A stretch of 64,000 bases of DNA from AP-15 sp963785565 (GCA_963785565.1 CAWAVV010000011.1:1-64000); one strand, 5' to 3'; shown: positions 8,208 through 17,605, counted from the first letter of the stretch. Notes: generated by a model not told the origin, from the letters alone. Translations and numbers: made by a program.

Positions 8208-9383
8208 TTAATACGATTTCGGAAGGCCTAGCACGCGCTCGGCGATGTGCGACAGGATCAGTTGCGGGCTGACCGGCGCGATGCGGGCGATCTGGATTTC
8301 GCGGAAATAGCGCTCGACGTGGTATTCGCGAGCATAGCCCATGCCGCCATGGGTCATTATCGCGGTCTCGCAGGCGCGGAACCCGGCCTCGGCGGCGCAG
8401 TATTTGGCGGCGTTGGCCCACGCTCCGACCATGCTGGCCTCCTCGCCGTGGTCATAGGCGGCGGCCGCGCGCAGCACCATCAGCTCCGCGGCTTCGAGCT
8501 CGATCCAGCGTTCGGCGAGCGGATGCTGGATCGACTGGTTCTGGCCGATCGGGCGGCCGAAGACGACCCGCTCGCCGGCGTAACGCGCGCCGCGCGCCAG
8601 GGCGGCGCGGCCGAGCCCGACTGCTTCCGCCGCGATCAATATGCGCTCTGGGTTCATCCCGTGCAGGATGTAGTGAAATCCCTTGCCCTCCTCGCCGATA
8701 CGATCTTCGACCGGCACTTCGAGCCCATCGATGAACAAGAGGTTCGAGTCGACCGCCTTACGACCCATTTTCGGGATCTCGCGCACCTCGACCTTGCTGC
8801 GGTCGAGATCAGTATAGAACAAAGTCATGCCGAGCGAGGGCCGCGCGACTTCTTCGATCGGCGTAGTGCGCGCCAGGATCAGCATCTTTTCGGCGACTTG
8901 GGCGGTCGAAATCCAGATCTTGCGCCCCGACAGCACATAATGGCCGCCGCGGCGCATGGCTCTTGTCTTGAGTCGCGTCGTGTCTAGCCCGGCATCCGGC
9001 TCGGTCACCGCGAAACAGGTCTTCTCGTCACCGGCGATCAGCGGCGGCAGAAAGCGCTGCTTCTGCTCGTCGGTGCCAAAGACCACGACCGGGTGCAGGC
9101 CAAAGATGTTCATGTGGATCGCCGAGGCGCCGCTGAAACCGGCACCGGATTGGGCGACCGCCTGCATCAGTACCGCGGCCTCGGTGATGCCGAGCCCGCT
9201 GCCGCCATAGGCTTCCGGCATGGCGATGCCGAGCCAGCCCGCCTTGGCCGTCGCTCGATGAAATTCGTGGGGGAAGCTGCCCTCCTCGTCCTTTTTCAGC
9301 CAATAGTCGTCGCCGAAGCCCTCGCACAGCCTGGCGACCGCGGCGCGGATCTCCTGCTGGTCCTTCGTCAACGTGAAGGTCAT
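8208..9383 (-). CDS. Acyl-CoA dehydrogenase
   Basis: A 391-residue flavoenzyme of the acyl-CoA dehydrogenase family. It introduces a 2,3-double bond into an acyl-CoA and passes electrons to ETF. Visible marks are GWLGIAMPEAYGGSG (N-terminal helical domain), CFAVTEPDAGLDTTRLKT (FAD and substrate loop in the beta domain), VFGRPIGQNQSIQHPLA, and the C-terminal THGGMGYAREYHVERYFREI. Length is normal for the family. The ATG follows GGAGAGGG. It is not in an operon with other beta-oxidation genes, so chain-length specificity cannot be assigned. Confidence 0.93.
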   Translation of the reverse strand: MTFTLTKDQQEIRAAVARLCEGFGDDYWLKKDEEGSFPHEFHRATAKAGWLGIAMPEAYGGSGLGITEAAVLMQAVAQSGAGFSGASAIHMNIFGLHPVVVFGTDEQKQRFLPPLIAGDEKTCFAVTEPDAGLDTTRLKTRAMRRGGHYVLSGRKIWISTAQVAEKMLILARTTPIEEVARPSLGMTLFYTDLDRSKVEVREIPKMGRKAVDSNLLFIDGLEVPVEDRIGEEGKGFHYILHGMNPERILIAAEAVGLGRAALARGARYAGERVVFGRPIGQNQSIQHPLAERWIELEAAELMVLRAAAAYDHGEEASMVGAWANAAKYCAAEAGFRACETAIMTHGGMGYAREYHVERYFREIQIARIAPVSPQLILSHIAERVLGLPKSY

Positions 9384-9636
9384 GGCCCTCTCCGCCCCCG
9401 CGGCACTCGGATCATATGAAGCGATGCCATCTGTGATGTCCAAGCGTTTTCGACAGGTTAGATCTCCAGCGAACCCTGCTGCAATTCCGGAAAGCTACAA
9501 AACCGGCACACGAAGCATTCGTTATCAATGCAATGATTCCGCTAAGTGTGGCATGAAGGGGGTGATCGGTCGGTTAGGATCGCCCCGACTGCTGTTCTTT
9601 CTATTCGTTCATTTCCAAACTGAGAAGCGGTATCCG

Positions 9637-10361
9637 ATGCGCTGGTGTATCGAGCGCCGATTGCCCGGTGCGACCCTTTTGAGTGCTCTGCTGGCCGGCA
9701 TCATTCCTGACAGCGCGCTGGGCCAAACTGCCACGTCAGCGGGTACGCCGCCGATCGGACCGGTCATATCCTGGCCAGGCGCATTTGTCGGCGCGCAGAT
9801 TCTAGGCTCCCTGGGCGATGTCAGCACAACTGAGACCACCGCCGCGACCGGCGCCTTGTTCCACCATTTTGATGCGTTCGCCAGCGGATTCGGCGGTGGC
9901 CTCGACTTTGGTTACAATTGGCTGCCGTGGGGAGTAATTGGCTCGTGGGCGTGATCGCTGATATCGATTTTCTCAGTGATTCCGACGGTCATGTCTTTAG
10001 CACGACGGATAATCTAATGGCATCCGGACAGCTGCGGGTCGGAATCCTCGCGGCCCCCGACCTGCTCTGGTACGGGCAAACCGGCATCAATCTTGCCAGG
10101 GAGAACCTCAAGATCGATTTCGGCGGGCCGATCACCGAGCAGAGCGGGGTCGCCCCCGGCTACGCAATCGGGGCGGGGGCGGAATGGGCGCTTCCGGTTT
10201 CGCCGCCGCCGCTTTTCGCGGCGTCATCTTTGTTCGTCGAATATCAGCATATCTGGTGGAGCAGCGGGATGTTGGACGTCCCGGCCGCGGCACCGTCGCT
10301 CAATTTCAACTGGCAGCGCGAGAGCAACACGATCAAAGCCGGATTGCGCTTCCATTTCTGA
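9637..10361 (+). pseudogene. Outer-membrane beta-barrel protein, frameshifted near 9932
   Basis: The first frame starts MRWCIERRLPGATLLSALLA with a signal peptide ending DSALGQ and reads into GGGLDFGYNWLPWG before running to a TGA. The second frame continues SNWLVGVIADIDFLSDSDG through GQLRVGILAAPDLLWYGQTG to KAGLRFHF. Its terminal Phe is typical of outer-membrane barrels. Joining at the TGGGGAGTAAT sequence needs one base restored and gives about 241 residues, typical of small OmpA/Omp25-like surface barrels. The total span is one base short of a multiple of three, consistent with a single deletion or sequencing error. Confidence 0.75.
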
Positions 10362-10509
10362 CCCGCCGATTTCTGTTACCGTTTGCGAACGACCGAAGCG
10401 CTCTCCCCCCTTTCGGTACCGCTTTAAAAGCTTGTATCCTGGGCTCGGCAGAAGGTGCCGGCGCGGGCCATCTCTTATATTCTGCTAGAAGCCGCCGGCG
10501 GAGCATAGA

Positions 10510-12570
10510 TTGCCTCTCGACATCCTGCCCAGCGTCTGTCCGCATGACTGCCCAAGCGCCTGCGCGCTGGAGGTCGAGCGGATCGATGGAACGCGCATCG
10601 GGCGGGTGCGCGGGGCCATCTCCCAGACTTACACGCGGGGCGTCGTTTGCGCCAAGGTCGCCCGCTATGCCGAGCGCCAGCATCACCCCGACCGGCTGTC
10701 CCAGCCGTTACGCCGGGTTGGCGACAAGGGCGTCGGACGCGCTGCCTTCGCGCCGATTTCCTGGGGGGACGCCCTCTACGAGGTTGCCGAACGGCTGACC
10801 CGCGCCGCCCGGCATCACGGCTCCGAGACGGTGTGGCCATATTACTACTCGGGGACCATGGGGATAGCGCAGCGCGATGGCATCAACCGGCTGCGCCACA
10901 CGATGCGCTATTCGCGCGAGGATCTGACGATCTGCAATGCGCTGACGGATGCCGGGTGGCTTGCCGGGATCGGAGTCAAGCGCGGGGTCGACGGAAGGGA
11001 GATTGCCAAATCGGACCTGATTGTGGTGTGGGGCGGCAACCCGGCGTCGACCCAGATCAATGTGATGGCCCATATCGCGGCCGCGCGGAAAGAGCGCGGC
11101 GCCAAGCTCGTCGTCATCGACCCCTACCGTACCACCACCGCCGAGGCCGCCGATCTGCATCTCGCCCCGCGGCCCGGCACCGATGGCGCGCTCGCCTGCG
11201 CGGTCATGCATATTTTGTTCGCGGAGGGCTTGGCCGACCGCGACTACATCGAGCGCTATACCGACAACCCCGCCGGGCTCGAAGCGCATTTGGCGACCCG
11301 CGGCCCTGCCTGGGCGGCGGATATTACCGGGCTCGGGGAGGGGGAGATCATCGATTTCGCCCGCCTCTATGGCCAGACCAAGCGGAGCTACATCCGCGTC
11401 GGCTATGGCTTTTCCCGCTCGCGCAATGGCGCCGCACAGGTGTTTGCGGTGACTTGCCTGCCGGCTGTGACCGGCGCCTGGCAATACGAGGGTGGCGGCG
11501 CGCTTCAGTCGAACCATGGCTTGGTCCCACTCGACCGCACCCTGATCGAAGGGCTCGATGTTCTCGATCCGGCAACCCGCATCCTCGACCAGTCGCGGAT
11601 CGGCCCGGTGTTGACCGGCGACCGGCGCGATCTCGGCGACGGGCCGCCGGTCACCGCGCTGTTCGTCCAGAATACCAACCCGATGGTCGTCGCCCCGGAA
11701 TCGGGTCTCGTCCGACAAGGCTTCGCCCGCGACGACCTGTTCGTCTGCGTCCACGAGCAGTTCATGACCGAGACAGCGGCAATGGCCGACATCGTGCTGC
11801 CGGCGACGACCTTTCTCGAGCACGACGATTTCTACACCGCCGGGGCCCATACCTATCTCCAAGTCAGCCGCGCGATCCTGCCGCCCCACGGCGAGTGCCG
11901 GTCGAATCACGACGTGATCCGCGCCCTCGCTCAGCGCCTCGGCGCCCGTCATCTCGGGTTTGAGCTGAGCCCGCTCGAGCTGATCGAACGCACTTTGCGG
12001 GCGAGCGGGCTGCCCGGCGTCGAAGATTTTCCAGATGATGGCTGGCTTGATTGCTGCCCGCCTTTCGAGACTGCGCATTTTCTCGACGGGTTTGGCCATG
12101 CCGACAGAAAGTTTCATTTCCGCGCCGATTGGGGATCGGTAGGCCGGGATCATAGCCGGCTGCCGGTCTTCCCCGATCATGTCGCGGTTATCGACGATGG
12201 CGACCCCGAGCGGCCCTTTCGCCTCATCGCCGCCCCCTCGCGCTCGTTTCTGAATACGAGCTTCAACAATACGCCATCCAGCATCGCTCGCGAGGGCAGG
12301 CCAACCGCCCTCGTCCATCCCGCGGCATTGGCCGGGCTTGGTATGGCCGACGGCGACCGGGTGCGGATCGGCAATGGGCACGGCAGCGTCGTCGTCCACG
12401 CCCGCGCCTTCAATGGGCTGCAGCGGCAGGTCGTGATCGTCGAGGGAGTTTGGCCCAACCATGCGTTCGAGGAGGGTATCGGGATCAATCTACTGACCAG
12501 CGCCGATCCCGGATTGCCACGGGGCGGTGCTGTGTTCCACGATACCTCGGTCTGGCTCGGCCCGGCGTGA
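10510..12570 (+). CDS. Molybdopterin-dependent oxidoreductase (BisC/formate dehydrogenase-like large subunit)
   Basis: A 686-residue member of the DMSO-reductase superfamily. An N-terminal 4Fe-4S motif, CPHDCPSAC, with a fourth Cys in GVVCAKVARY, precedes molybdopterin-binding signatures: SDLIVVWGGNPASTQ, VVIDPYRTTTAEAADLHL, PGTDGALACAVMHIL and ALFVQNTNPMVVAPE. The C-terminal MopB cap contains FNNTPSSIAREG and HPAALAGLGMADGDRVRI. The start is TTG at 10510; GGAG at 10500-10503 leaves 6 bases and supports it. No in-frame UGA is present, so it is not a Sec enzyme. Nine bases separate it from the VWA-like gene, and with the J-domain gene it looks like an operon. The substrate is unknown. Confidence 0.92.
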   Translation: MPLDILPSVCPHDCPSACALEVERIDGTRIGRVRGAISQTYTRGVVCAKVARYAERQHHPDRLSQPLRRVGDKGVGRAAFAPISWGDALYEVAERLTRAARHHGSETVWPYYYSGTMGIAQRDGINRLRHTMRYSREDLTICNALTDAGWLAGIGVKRGVDGREIAKSDLIVVWGGNPASTQINVMAHIAAARKERGAKLVVIDPYRTTTAEAADLHLAPRPGTDGALACAVMHILFAEGLADRDYIERYTDNPAGLEAHLATRGPAWAADITGLGEGEIIDFARLYGQTKRSYIRVGYGFSRSRNGAAQVFAVTCLPAVTGAWQYEGGGALQSNHGLVPLDRTLIEGLDVLDPATRILDQSRIGPVLTGDRRDLGDGPPVTALFVQNTNPMVVAPESGLVRQGFARDDLFVCVHEQFMTETAAMADIVLPATTFLEHDDFYTAGAHTYLQVSRAILPPHGECRSNHDVIRALAQRLGARHLGFELSPLELIERTLRASGLPGVEDFPDDGWLDCCPPFETAHFLDGFGHADRKFHFRADWGSVGRDHSRLPVFPDHVAVIDDGDPERPFRLIAAPSRSFLNTSFNNTPSSIAREGRPTALVHPAALAGLGMADGDRVRIGNGHGSVVVHARAFNGLQRQVVIVEGVWPNHAFEEGIGINLLTSADPGLPRGGAVFHDTSVWLGPA

Positions 12571-12579
12571 GGGGCACGG

Positions 12580-13287
12580 ATGAGCGATGACAAGAAAGGG
12601 CTTCCGACCGAATCGCACTCGGCTGAAGTCGCGGAGTTTCTCGAAAAACTGAAGAGTGCGCCGGCGCGAGCGGGTAGCGGACGCGGGCGGCTGATCTTCG
12701 CGCTGGACGCCACCGCCAGCCGCGAGCCGACCTGGGACCGCGCCTGCAAGATCCAAGGCGAGATGTTCGAGGCGACGGCCACGTTGGGCGGGCTCGAGAT
12801 CCAACTCGTCTTCTATCGCGGTTTCTCGGAGTGCAAGGCCAGCCGCTGGATGACGACAGCAGGCGAATTGCATCGGGTCATGCGCTCGGTCTTTTGCGTC
12901 GGCGGCGAGACCCAGATCGAGCGGGTGCTTACCCACGCCATCCGCGAGACCGGGAAGCGCCGGGTCAACGCCCTCGTCTTCGTCGGCGATGCGATGGAGG
13001 AAAAGGTTGACCGGCTGTGCCGGCTAGCCGGGGAACTCGGGCTGCTCGGGGTGCCGATCTTTATCTTTCACGAAGGCCGCGACCGCACTGCCGCGGCGGC
13101 GTTCAAACAGATGGCCGGTCTGTCGCACGGCGCCTATCTGAGCTTCGATCTCGCCAGCGCCGAGCGCCTCAAAGAGCTGCTAGCGGCCGTCGCCGTCTAC
13201 GCCGCCGGGGGATATCGCGCGCTGGCCGCCTATGGCGAGGGCAAGGGAGGCGAAGTGTTGCGGCTAACCGCGCAGCTGCGCAACTGA
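12580..13287 (+). CDS. VWA-like domain protein
   Basis: A 235-residue soluble protein with a von Willebrand A-type fold. RLIFALDATASREPTWDRA (about residues 37-55) carries the MIDAS-like DxTxS. Later strands are IQLVFYRGF, VNALVFVGDAMEE and VPIFIFHEGRD. VWA proteins often help assemble or remodel metalloenzymes and complexes. It follows the molybdopterin oxidoreductase by 9 bases and precedes the J-domain protein by 9 bases, so a shared role in maturing or regulating that enzyme is plausible but inferred. The ATG is preceded by GAGGGGC. Length and composition match the neighbours. Confidence 0.85.
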   Translation: MSDDKKGLPTESHSAEVAEFLEKLKSAPARAGSGRGRLIFALDATASREPTWDRACKIQGEMFEATATLGGLEIQLVFYRGFSECKASRWMTTAGELHRVMRSVFCVGGETQIERVLTHAIRETGKRRVNALVFVGDAMEEKVDRLCRLAGELGLLGVPIFIFHEGRDRTAAAAFKQMAGLSHGAYLSFDLASAERLKELLAAVAVYAAGGYRALAAYGEGKGGEVLRLTAQLRN

Positions 13288-13296
13288 CGGGCGGCG

Positions 13297-14019
13297 ATGC
13301 TGTTCCTGCTCGGCGGATTCGCGGTCCTCGGCGGGTTCCTGCTGCTGGTCTATCTGTTCGCCAACGCCGATCCGGCAAGGCTGGCGCGCAATCTCAAATG
13401 GTCGGGTATCGCGATCGCGGGCGTGGCGGTACTCGCGCTGGTGCTCCTCCCACCGGCGCGGGAGTTCGCGGCATTGCTTTTTCCGCTCGCCATGTCGATG
13501 CCGCTGTTGTCTCGGATCCGCAGCTTTATCGACCGCCACCGCTCCCCGGCCGGGGGCCAGACCTCGACGGTGACCACCGCTTTTTTGCGCATGAGCCTCG
13601 ATCACGACACCGGCAGCATGAGCGGTACCGTCTTGCGTGGCCAGTTTGGCGGGTTGCGGGTCGAAGAGCTCGGCGTCGGGGATCTGCTGGCGCTGCTGCG
13701 CGAATGCCGGGCCGAGGACGAGGAAGGCGCGCGTCTGCTAGAAGCCTATCTCGATCGCCTCCACCCCGATTGGCGAGACGAGCTCGCCGGCGGACTCGGC
13801 GGCGGTGGGGCCAGGGGCGGCGGCGGGCGACCGACAAGCGGCGATATGACCATCGAGGAAGCTCACGCGATCCTGGGAGTGAAGCCCGGGGCCACCCCGG
13901 ACGAGATCAGGGAAGCTCATCGCCGGCTGATGGTCAAATTGCACCCCGACCACGGCGGCTCGGATTATCTGGCGACCAAGATCAACCGCGCACGCGACGT
14001 GCTGCTCCGTGCCCGATAG
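13297..14019 (+). CDS. Membrane-anchored J-domain protein
   Basis: A 240-residue protein with two hydrophobic segments at the N-terminus (MLFLLGGFAVLGGFLLLVYL and a second helix around residues 36-66). A conserved cytoplasmic middle follows (TVTTAFLRMSLDHDTGSMSG), then a Gly-rich linker. The C-terminal J domain reads EEAHAILGVKPGATPDEIREA and HRRLMVKLHPDHGGSDY, with an intact HPD motif that would stimulate DnaK. The layout resembles alphaproteobacterial DnaJ-like and mitochondrial Tim14-type proteins. It ends the three-gene run with the molybdopterin oxidoreductase and the VWA-like gene. Confidence 0.9.
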   Translation: MLFLLGGFAVLGGFLLLVYLFANADPARLARNLKWSGIAIAGVAVLALVLLPPAREFAALLFPLAMSMPLLSRIRSFIDRHRSPAGGQTSTVTTAFLRMSLDHDTGSMSGTVLRGQFGGLRVEELGVGDLLALLRECRAEDEEGARLLEAYLDRLHPDWRDELAGGLGGGGARGGGGRPTSGDMTIEEAHAILGVKPGATPDEIREAHRRLMVKLHPDHGGSDYLATKINRARDVLLRAR

Positions 14020-14110
14020 GCCTGGAAACTTGCGATCTGTACGGTGTGATCTGAAAACTCGCCCCCGGAAGTCGCGCATGTGACCGTTGCGTAAGGCACG
14101 GCGGGGCTGC

Positions 14111-14557
14111 GTCTCGATGCCGATATCCTGCCGTTGGGGCGGCACCCAGATCGACCGCAACCCGCGGCTGCGCAAACTGCTCGACGACAACGGCAAGAGC
14201 GTGGTTTTCGAATTTTATCGCAAAACCGGCCGCTTCCAGGCCAATCATCATGTAATCGTGCAAAACCGCATCCTGCGCGAACACCCGTGGGTTGCGCTCG
14301 AACTCTACGACGCCTTCCGCCGATCGAAGGAAATCGCGTACGAACGCGCGCGGCGCTACGAGGCGACGCGGGTGTATTTTCCCGGCCAGAACTTCGCCGA
14401 GCAGCGGGCGATCGTCGGCGGCGACCCCTACCCGCTCGGCCTCGCCGCGATGGGCCGCAATATCGAGCGCGCGATCCAAGGTTCGCTGGAGCAGGGATTA
14501 CTGACCAAACCGCTGGCGCTCGACGAGATTTATTATCGCACGACCCTGAAAACGTGA
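14111..14557 (+). pseudogene. C-terminal fragment of a 4,5-dihydroxyphthalate decarboxylase-like protein
   Basis: Only about the last 140 residues remain. The segment FEFYRKTGRFQANHHVIVQN, followed by REHPWVALELYDAFRRSKE, matches the C-terminal lobe of the 4,5-dihydroxyphthalate decarboxylase / periplasmic-binding-like family, in which a phrase like TGIFPINH-x-V is followed by HPWVA-x-NL. Family members are about 320 residues, so the 5' two-thirds is missing. The in-frame ATG options lie inside unrelated sequence. The fragment sits beside the first amidohydrolase, whose superfamily (PF04909) also contains decarboxylases of aromatic acids; a lost catabolic cluster is possible. Confidence 0.6.
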
Positions 14558-14627
14558 AGGCAGCTCCCTCAATAGGTCACATAGGCGATCTTCCTGCTGC
14601 TGTGCTGTACACCTCTCCGATCTGCTC

Positions 14628-14662
14628 GAAATAAAAGCAGCGCCGCCGCGGGGGACGGCGCT
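14628..14662 (-). terminator. Rho-independent terminator of the first amidohydrolase
   Basis: On the minus strand a 7-bp stem (AGCGCCG / CGGCGCT) with a GC-rich loop is followed by GCTTTTATTT. It lies about 25 bases past the amidohydrolase stop. Confidence 0.7.
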
Positions 14663-14686
14663 GCCGGTGGCGGTCCGCTCCCAGGG

Positions 14687-16159
14687 TTATTCGGCGGCGG
14701 CGCGGGTCGGGGTTTGCGCCGCGGCGAGCACGGCGGCGGCTTGTTTGGCGACGCGGGTGCCCTCGAAGAATTTGGGGTTCTGCGTGCCCCACAGGCGCAC
14801 CGCGTTGGCGAAGGTAAAGTCGCGGAAATCGCCCGATGTGATGTGGCCGTCTTCGACCAGCTCATAGGCCTCGGGCAACGGATCGCGCATGTCGATCACA
14901 TCGAAATGGCCGATATCCGAGCTGAAGATCGCATTCAGCCGGGACCCGAACGGGTTGTTGCGGCCGAAAGCGGTGGCGTTCATCCGGTCGTCGGCCTCGC
15001 AGCCGAAATAGTAAGGCTTGGCGTAGAGATCGACCCAGTCTTCCTTGCGGGTGATCTTGCAGGCCGAGAAATCGTCGATGTTCTCGATCCCGCCGGTCAG
15101 ATAGGCCTGTTCGGGGTCGGGCAGACCGCCGCGCTCGCGCAATGCCGCGGCGATGTCGTCATAGCCGTATTTCTCGACCAGGCTCAGCAATTTGGCGCGG
15201 TCGAGCTTGTCCGGGTGCATGCGCTCGAGCGCCGTGGCGCTGCGCCGCTCCCAATGCTCGATCAGATCGCCGAACAACTGGCTGGCCCAGCCGACGCCGC
15301 CTTCGAGAAAGGCGAAACGCAGCTCCGGGAACCGTCGGGTAACGCCGCCGAGGAAAATCGCCTTGGCGGTCGCATGCCCGGCGGCGGCGAAATGGCCGAT
15401 ATGGCTGTAGACGAAATTGGTCGGAGACAGCCGCAGGCCCTGGTTCAGGCTGGCGCTGTGGAAGGTCGGCGCGATCCCCACTTCCACGCATTTCGCCCAG
15501 ACCGGATCGTAATCATAGTCGCTGTCGATGCCGAGCACGTCGTACCACACCGCAAAGCGCGCGGTCTCGGGGTCGTTGCCCGCTGCCGCCGGCACTTTGC
15601 GGGCCATGTTGCTGCCGAACATGCCGACTTTCGAGCCCAATTGCCTGGTGACGAATTCGAGCTCGGCGATCGCCTCTTCGGGGGTGTGCATCGGGATGAT
15701 CGCCGCCGGGGTCATCCGATCGCCGAGGCCGGAGAAGTAATCGGCCGAGACGATGTTGTAGGCGCGGATCACCGCGCGGCGGGTGGCGTCGTCCGCAATC
15801 CGTGGAAAGCGCAGCCCGGCGGTCGGGTAGATGATCGCGAAATCGAGGCCGATCTCATCGAGCCGGTCGTAGAGCAATTTCGGCATCATCGCGGTGGCGC
15901 GGTCGAGCGTGTTTTCCGCCTGGCGGGCCCAAAAGGCCGACTGCCCGACGCGCTTGCGCCGCCGCTCGGCAACCGACATCGAGAGCAACTCGCGGGTCGT
16001 CCCCATCGCCTTCAGAAAGCCGTCCGCGGCCAGATCGCCGCCCACCTTGCGCATCTTTTCGCTGAACACGGGATCGTATTCGACCCAATGCCCGTCGCCG
16101 TCGACGATCGGATGGTCGATTTTCGAACGGACCTGCTCGGGGGTCATGTGAGCGCTCAT
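14687..16159 (-). CDS. Amidohydrolase-2 (PF04909-type) metal-dependent hydrolase, paralogue A
   Basis: A 490-residue TIM-barrel protein of the amidohydrolase-2 group, whose members are decarboxylases and hydrolases of aromatic and related acids. Early residues HPIVDGDGHWVEYDPVF stand where shorter relatives have a D/H-x-H metal site. Downstream metal or active-site blocks are APTFHSASLNQG, FVYSHIGHFAAAGHA, FAFLEGGVGWASQL and FSSDIGHFDVIDM. GGAG lies 6 bases before the ATG at 16159. A near-identical gene lies at 22662-24131. Both share the N-terminal block, the ITRKEDWVDLYAKPYYFGCE segment and the terminal PTRAAAE. The substrate is unknown. Confidence 0.9.
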   Translation of the reverse strand: MSAHMTPEQVRSKIDHPIVDGDGHWVEYDPVFSEKMRKVGGDLAADGFLKAMGTTRELLSMSVAERRRKRVGQSAFWARQAENTLDRATAMMPKLLYDRLDEIGLDFAIIYPTAGLRFPRIADDATRRAVIRAYNIVSADYFSGLGDRMTPAAIIPMHTPEEAIAELEFVTRQLGSKVGMFGSNMARKVPAAAGNDPETARFAVWYDVLGIDSDYDYDPVWAKCVEVGIAPTFHSASLNQGLRLSPTNFVYSHIGHFAAAGHATAKAIFLGGVTRRFPELRFAFLEGGVGWASQLFGDLIEHWERRSATALERMHPDKLDRAKLLSLVEKYGYDDIAAALRERGGLPDPEQAYLTGGIENIDDFSACKITRKEDWVDLYAKPYYFGCEADDRMNATAFGRNNPFGSRLNAIFSSDIGHFDVIDMRDPLPEAYELVEDGHITSGDFRDFTFANAVRLWGTQNPKFFEGTRVAKQAAAVLAAAQTPTRAAAE

Positions 16160-16546
16160 TGTCTGCTCCGGAGAAGTGACTGCTGCCGCGCGCCGTATCC
16201 TGAGCCGACTGACAATAAGCGCCAACTATGATTTGTTGCGGAGGTCTGCACGGGACGCATGCATGACCCTATAAAACCGGCCCAATGCGGCCGATGGAAC
16301 GCGATTTAACGTCGCCTTGCGCGGACTTGATCCGCGTATCCACGTCTTCGTGCCGATCATCCAAAGTCTGGATGCCCACGGTCAACCTCCCGCGCTGAAG
16401 GCCCACGGGTCGAGCCGCGCGGCATCCGGTTGAGGCAAAATGAGCTGCATGCACCGGACTCAATATTGCCTCAGATCCCGCCCCCCGACCTGACCCAGCC
16501 ACCCATGCCTTTCTCTTGCTCGGCCGCGCCGGTTTCCCAGACGTGG

Positions 16547-16569
16547 GTGCCCGGAACAAGTCCGGGCAC
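16547..16569. repeat. Short palindrome with GTGCCCGGA arms
   Basis: Nine-base arms GTGCCCGGA and TCCGGGCAC flank a 5-base centre (ACAAG). No gene abuts it. It resembles intergenic palindromic units of alphaproteobacteria. Confidence 0.6.
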
Positions 16570-16919
16570 GGGGTTCTCGAGATTGTGTCAGCATTCGTAA
16601 CCACCGCTCCGATGCTATCGTCACTTCTAAGCCGGACAGCCGTGGTTACGCGCTGCCAAGAAACGGGCGAGCCGATAGTCCCACCTTTGCAGCCGAAGAA
16701 GCTTTCCCGGACAGCCCTGCGATGCCGCCAGGGCCGCTCACCCCGCCCGGATGACAATGCAGCGACGCCTGATCGCGAGCGGCGGGTGAGGCAGGGAAAC
16801 GCTGAAGCAGGAGCGTCAAGGTACAATCTTTCATTGAGAAGATAAAGACAGGCTGCTGGTTCTGCAGCAAATCAGCAGCTAGTGGTACGGATCAGACACT
16901 TGGTGCCGGTACCCGGCGT

Positions 16920-16996
16920 CGAGATTGCTTTGCTGCGCTCGCAATGACGTCGTAAGTGGTTGTCATTGCGAGGAGCGGAGCGACGAAGCAATCTCG
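16920..16996. repeat. Long inverted repeat, GTCATTGCGAGGAGC family, copy 1
   Basis: The left arm begins CGAGATTGCTTTGCTGCGCT and ends CGCAATGAC. The right arm begins GTCATTGCGAGGAGCGGAGC and ends GCAATCTCG. They pair almost perfectly around a 13-base centre. A diverged second copy lies at 36101-36185. Confidence 0.85.
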
Positions 16997-17503
16997 ATGT
17001 TATGTCCCGGTTTCTCTTCCTCGTCCCTCCCGCGAAACCGGGGGTCCAGGGGCCGTTGGTACGGTGTTAGCTGCCCCCTGTTCAAGCCAGGGGCAGGCTC
17101 TGGGTGCCCGCTTTCGCGGGCATGACGAAAAAGGAGGACGGGTACCAAGCGTCAAATTCGCACCACTAGGGATCCCGCTGTGGTTGCCGACCTTGCCGAT
17201 CCGCAGCCATCCGACCGGGTTTCCCAGATAGCCGCTTCCAGCAATGGCCACGCGGCCATCGTCCGGCTGTTTTTCCTGTTATTTGCAGCGAAACATCAGC
17301 TACAGCTCCCACTCTTCCGGCCATGCCAGCCGCCGCCGTCAGCCACCACCGAGGCGCGGACATATCATGTGATCGTGGCAATTTTGTCGTCCACCCATGC
17401 GAGCGGCGACGTTCCGGCCCTTCGCGCCCTTTCCACGTGATAATCGGGTTCATCACTTAGAGAAGGTCGCAAAATGCCCCTTTGCCGATTTTCGCATCCG
17501 CGA

Positions 17504-17581
17504 TTAGACGAGCTGGGGGATTTCGGTGATCTCGTAGCGGATTTTGCCGCACTGGCAGCCACCGGTCTGTGGCAGGTTCAT
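17504..17581 (-). pseudogene. N-terminal stub of a GFA-family (glutathione-dependent formaldehyde-activating) protein
   Basis: The 25-codon frame MNLPQTGGCQCGKIRYEITE then IPQLV stop matches the N-terminus of GFA/CENP-V family proteins, including the first zinc-binding CxC (C-Q-C-G). Full proteins are about 130 residues and continue with a CxxCxxC site, which is absent here. The stub begins 24 bases past the PEP-mutase-like gene on the same strand and runs into the repeat-rich gap, so the rest was lost. Confidence 0.65.
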
Positions 17582-17605
17582 GTTGGCTCTCTCCCCAGGA
17601 CGTGC

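Larger units (their letters stand above)
16160..17503. other. 1.3-kb gene-free region rich in palindromic repeats
   Basis: No credible coding frame spans this region on either strand. It contains a short hairpin with GTGCCCGGA arms (16547-16569), a long inverted repeat (16920-16996) and a GCCCGC/GCGGGC hairpin at 17106-17121. These belong to the small palindromic repeats commonly scattered between alphaproteobacterial genes. Next to it lies a truncated GFA gene, so the region looks like a scar of deletion or insertion. Confidence 0.6.

Noticed and set aside
10708..12462. Long minus-strand frame (584 codons) opposite the molybdopterin oxidoreductase
   Set aside because: Its composition is that of an antisense shadow; the plus strand encodes a complete, motif-rich enzyme.
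14714..16231. Plus-strand frame (505 codons) opposite amidohydrolase A
   Set aside because: Antisense shadow typical of GC-rich genes; no domain, and the minus strand carries the full amidohydrolase.
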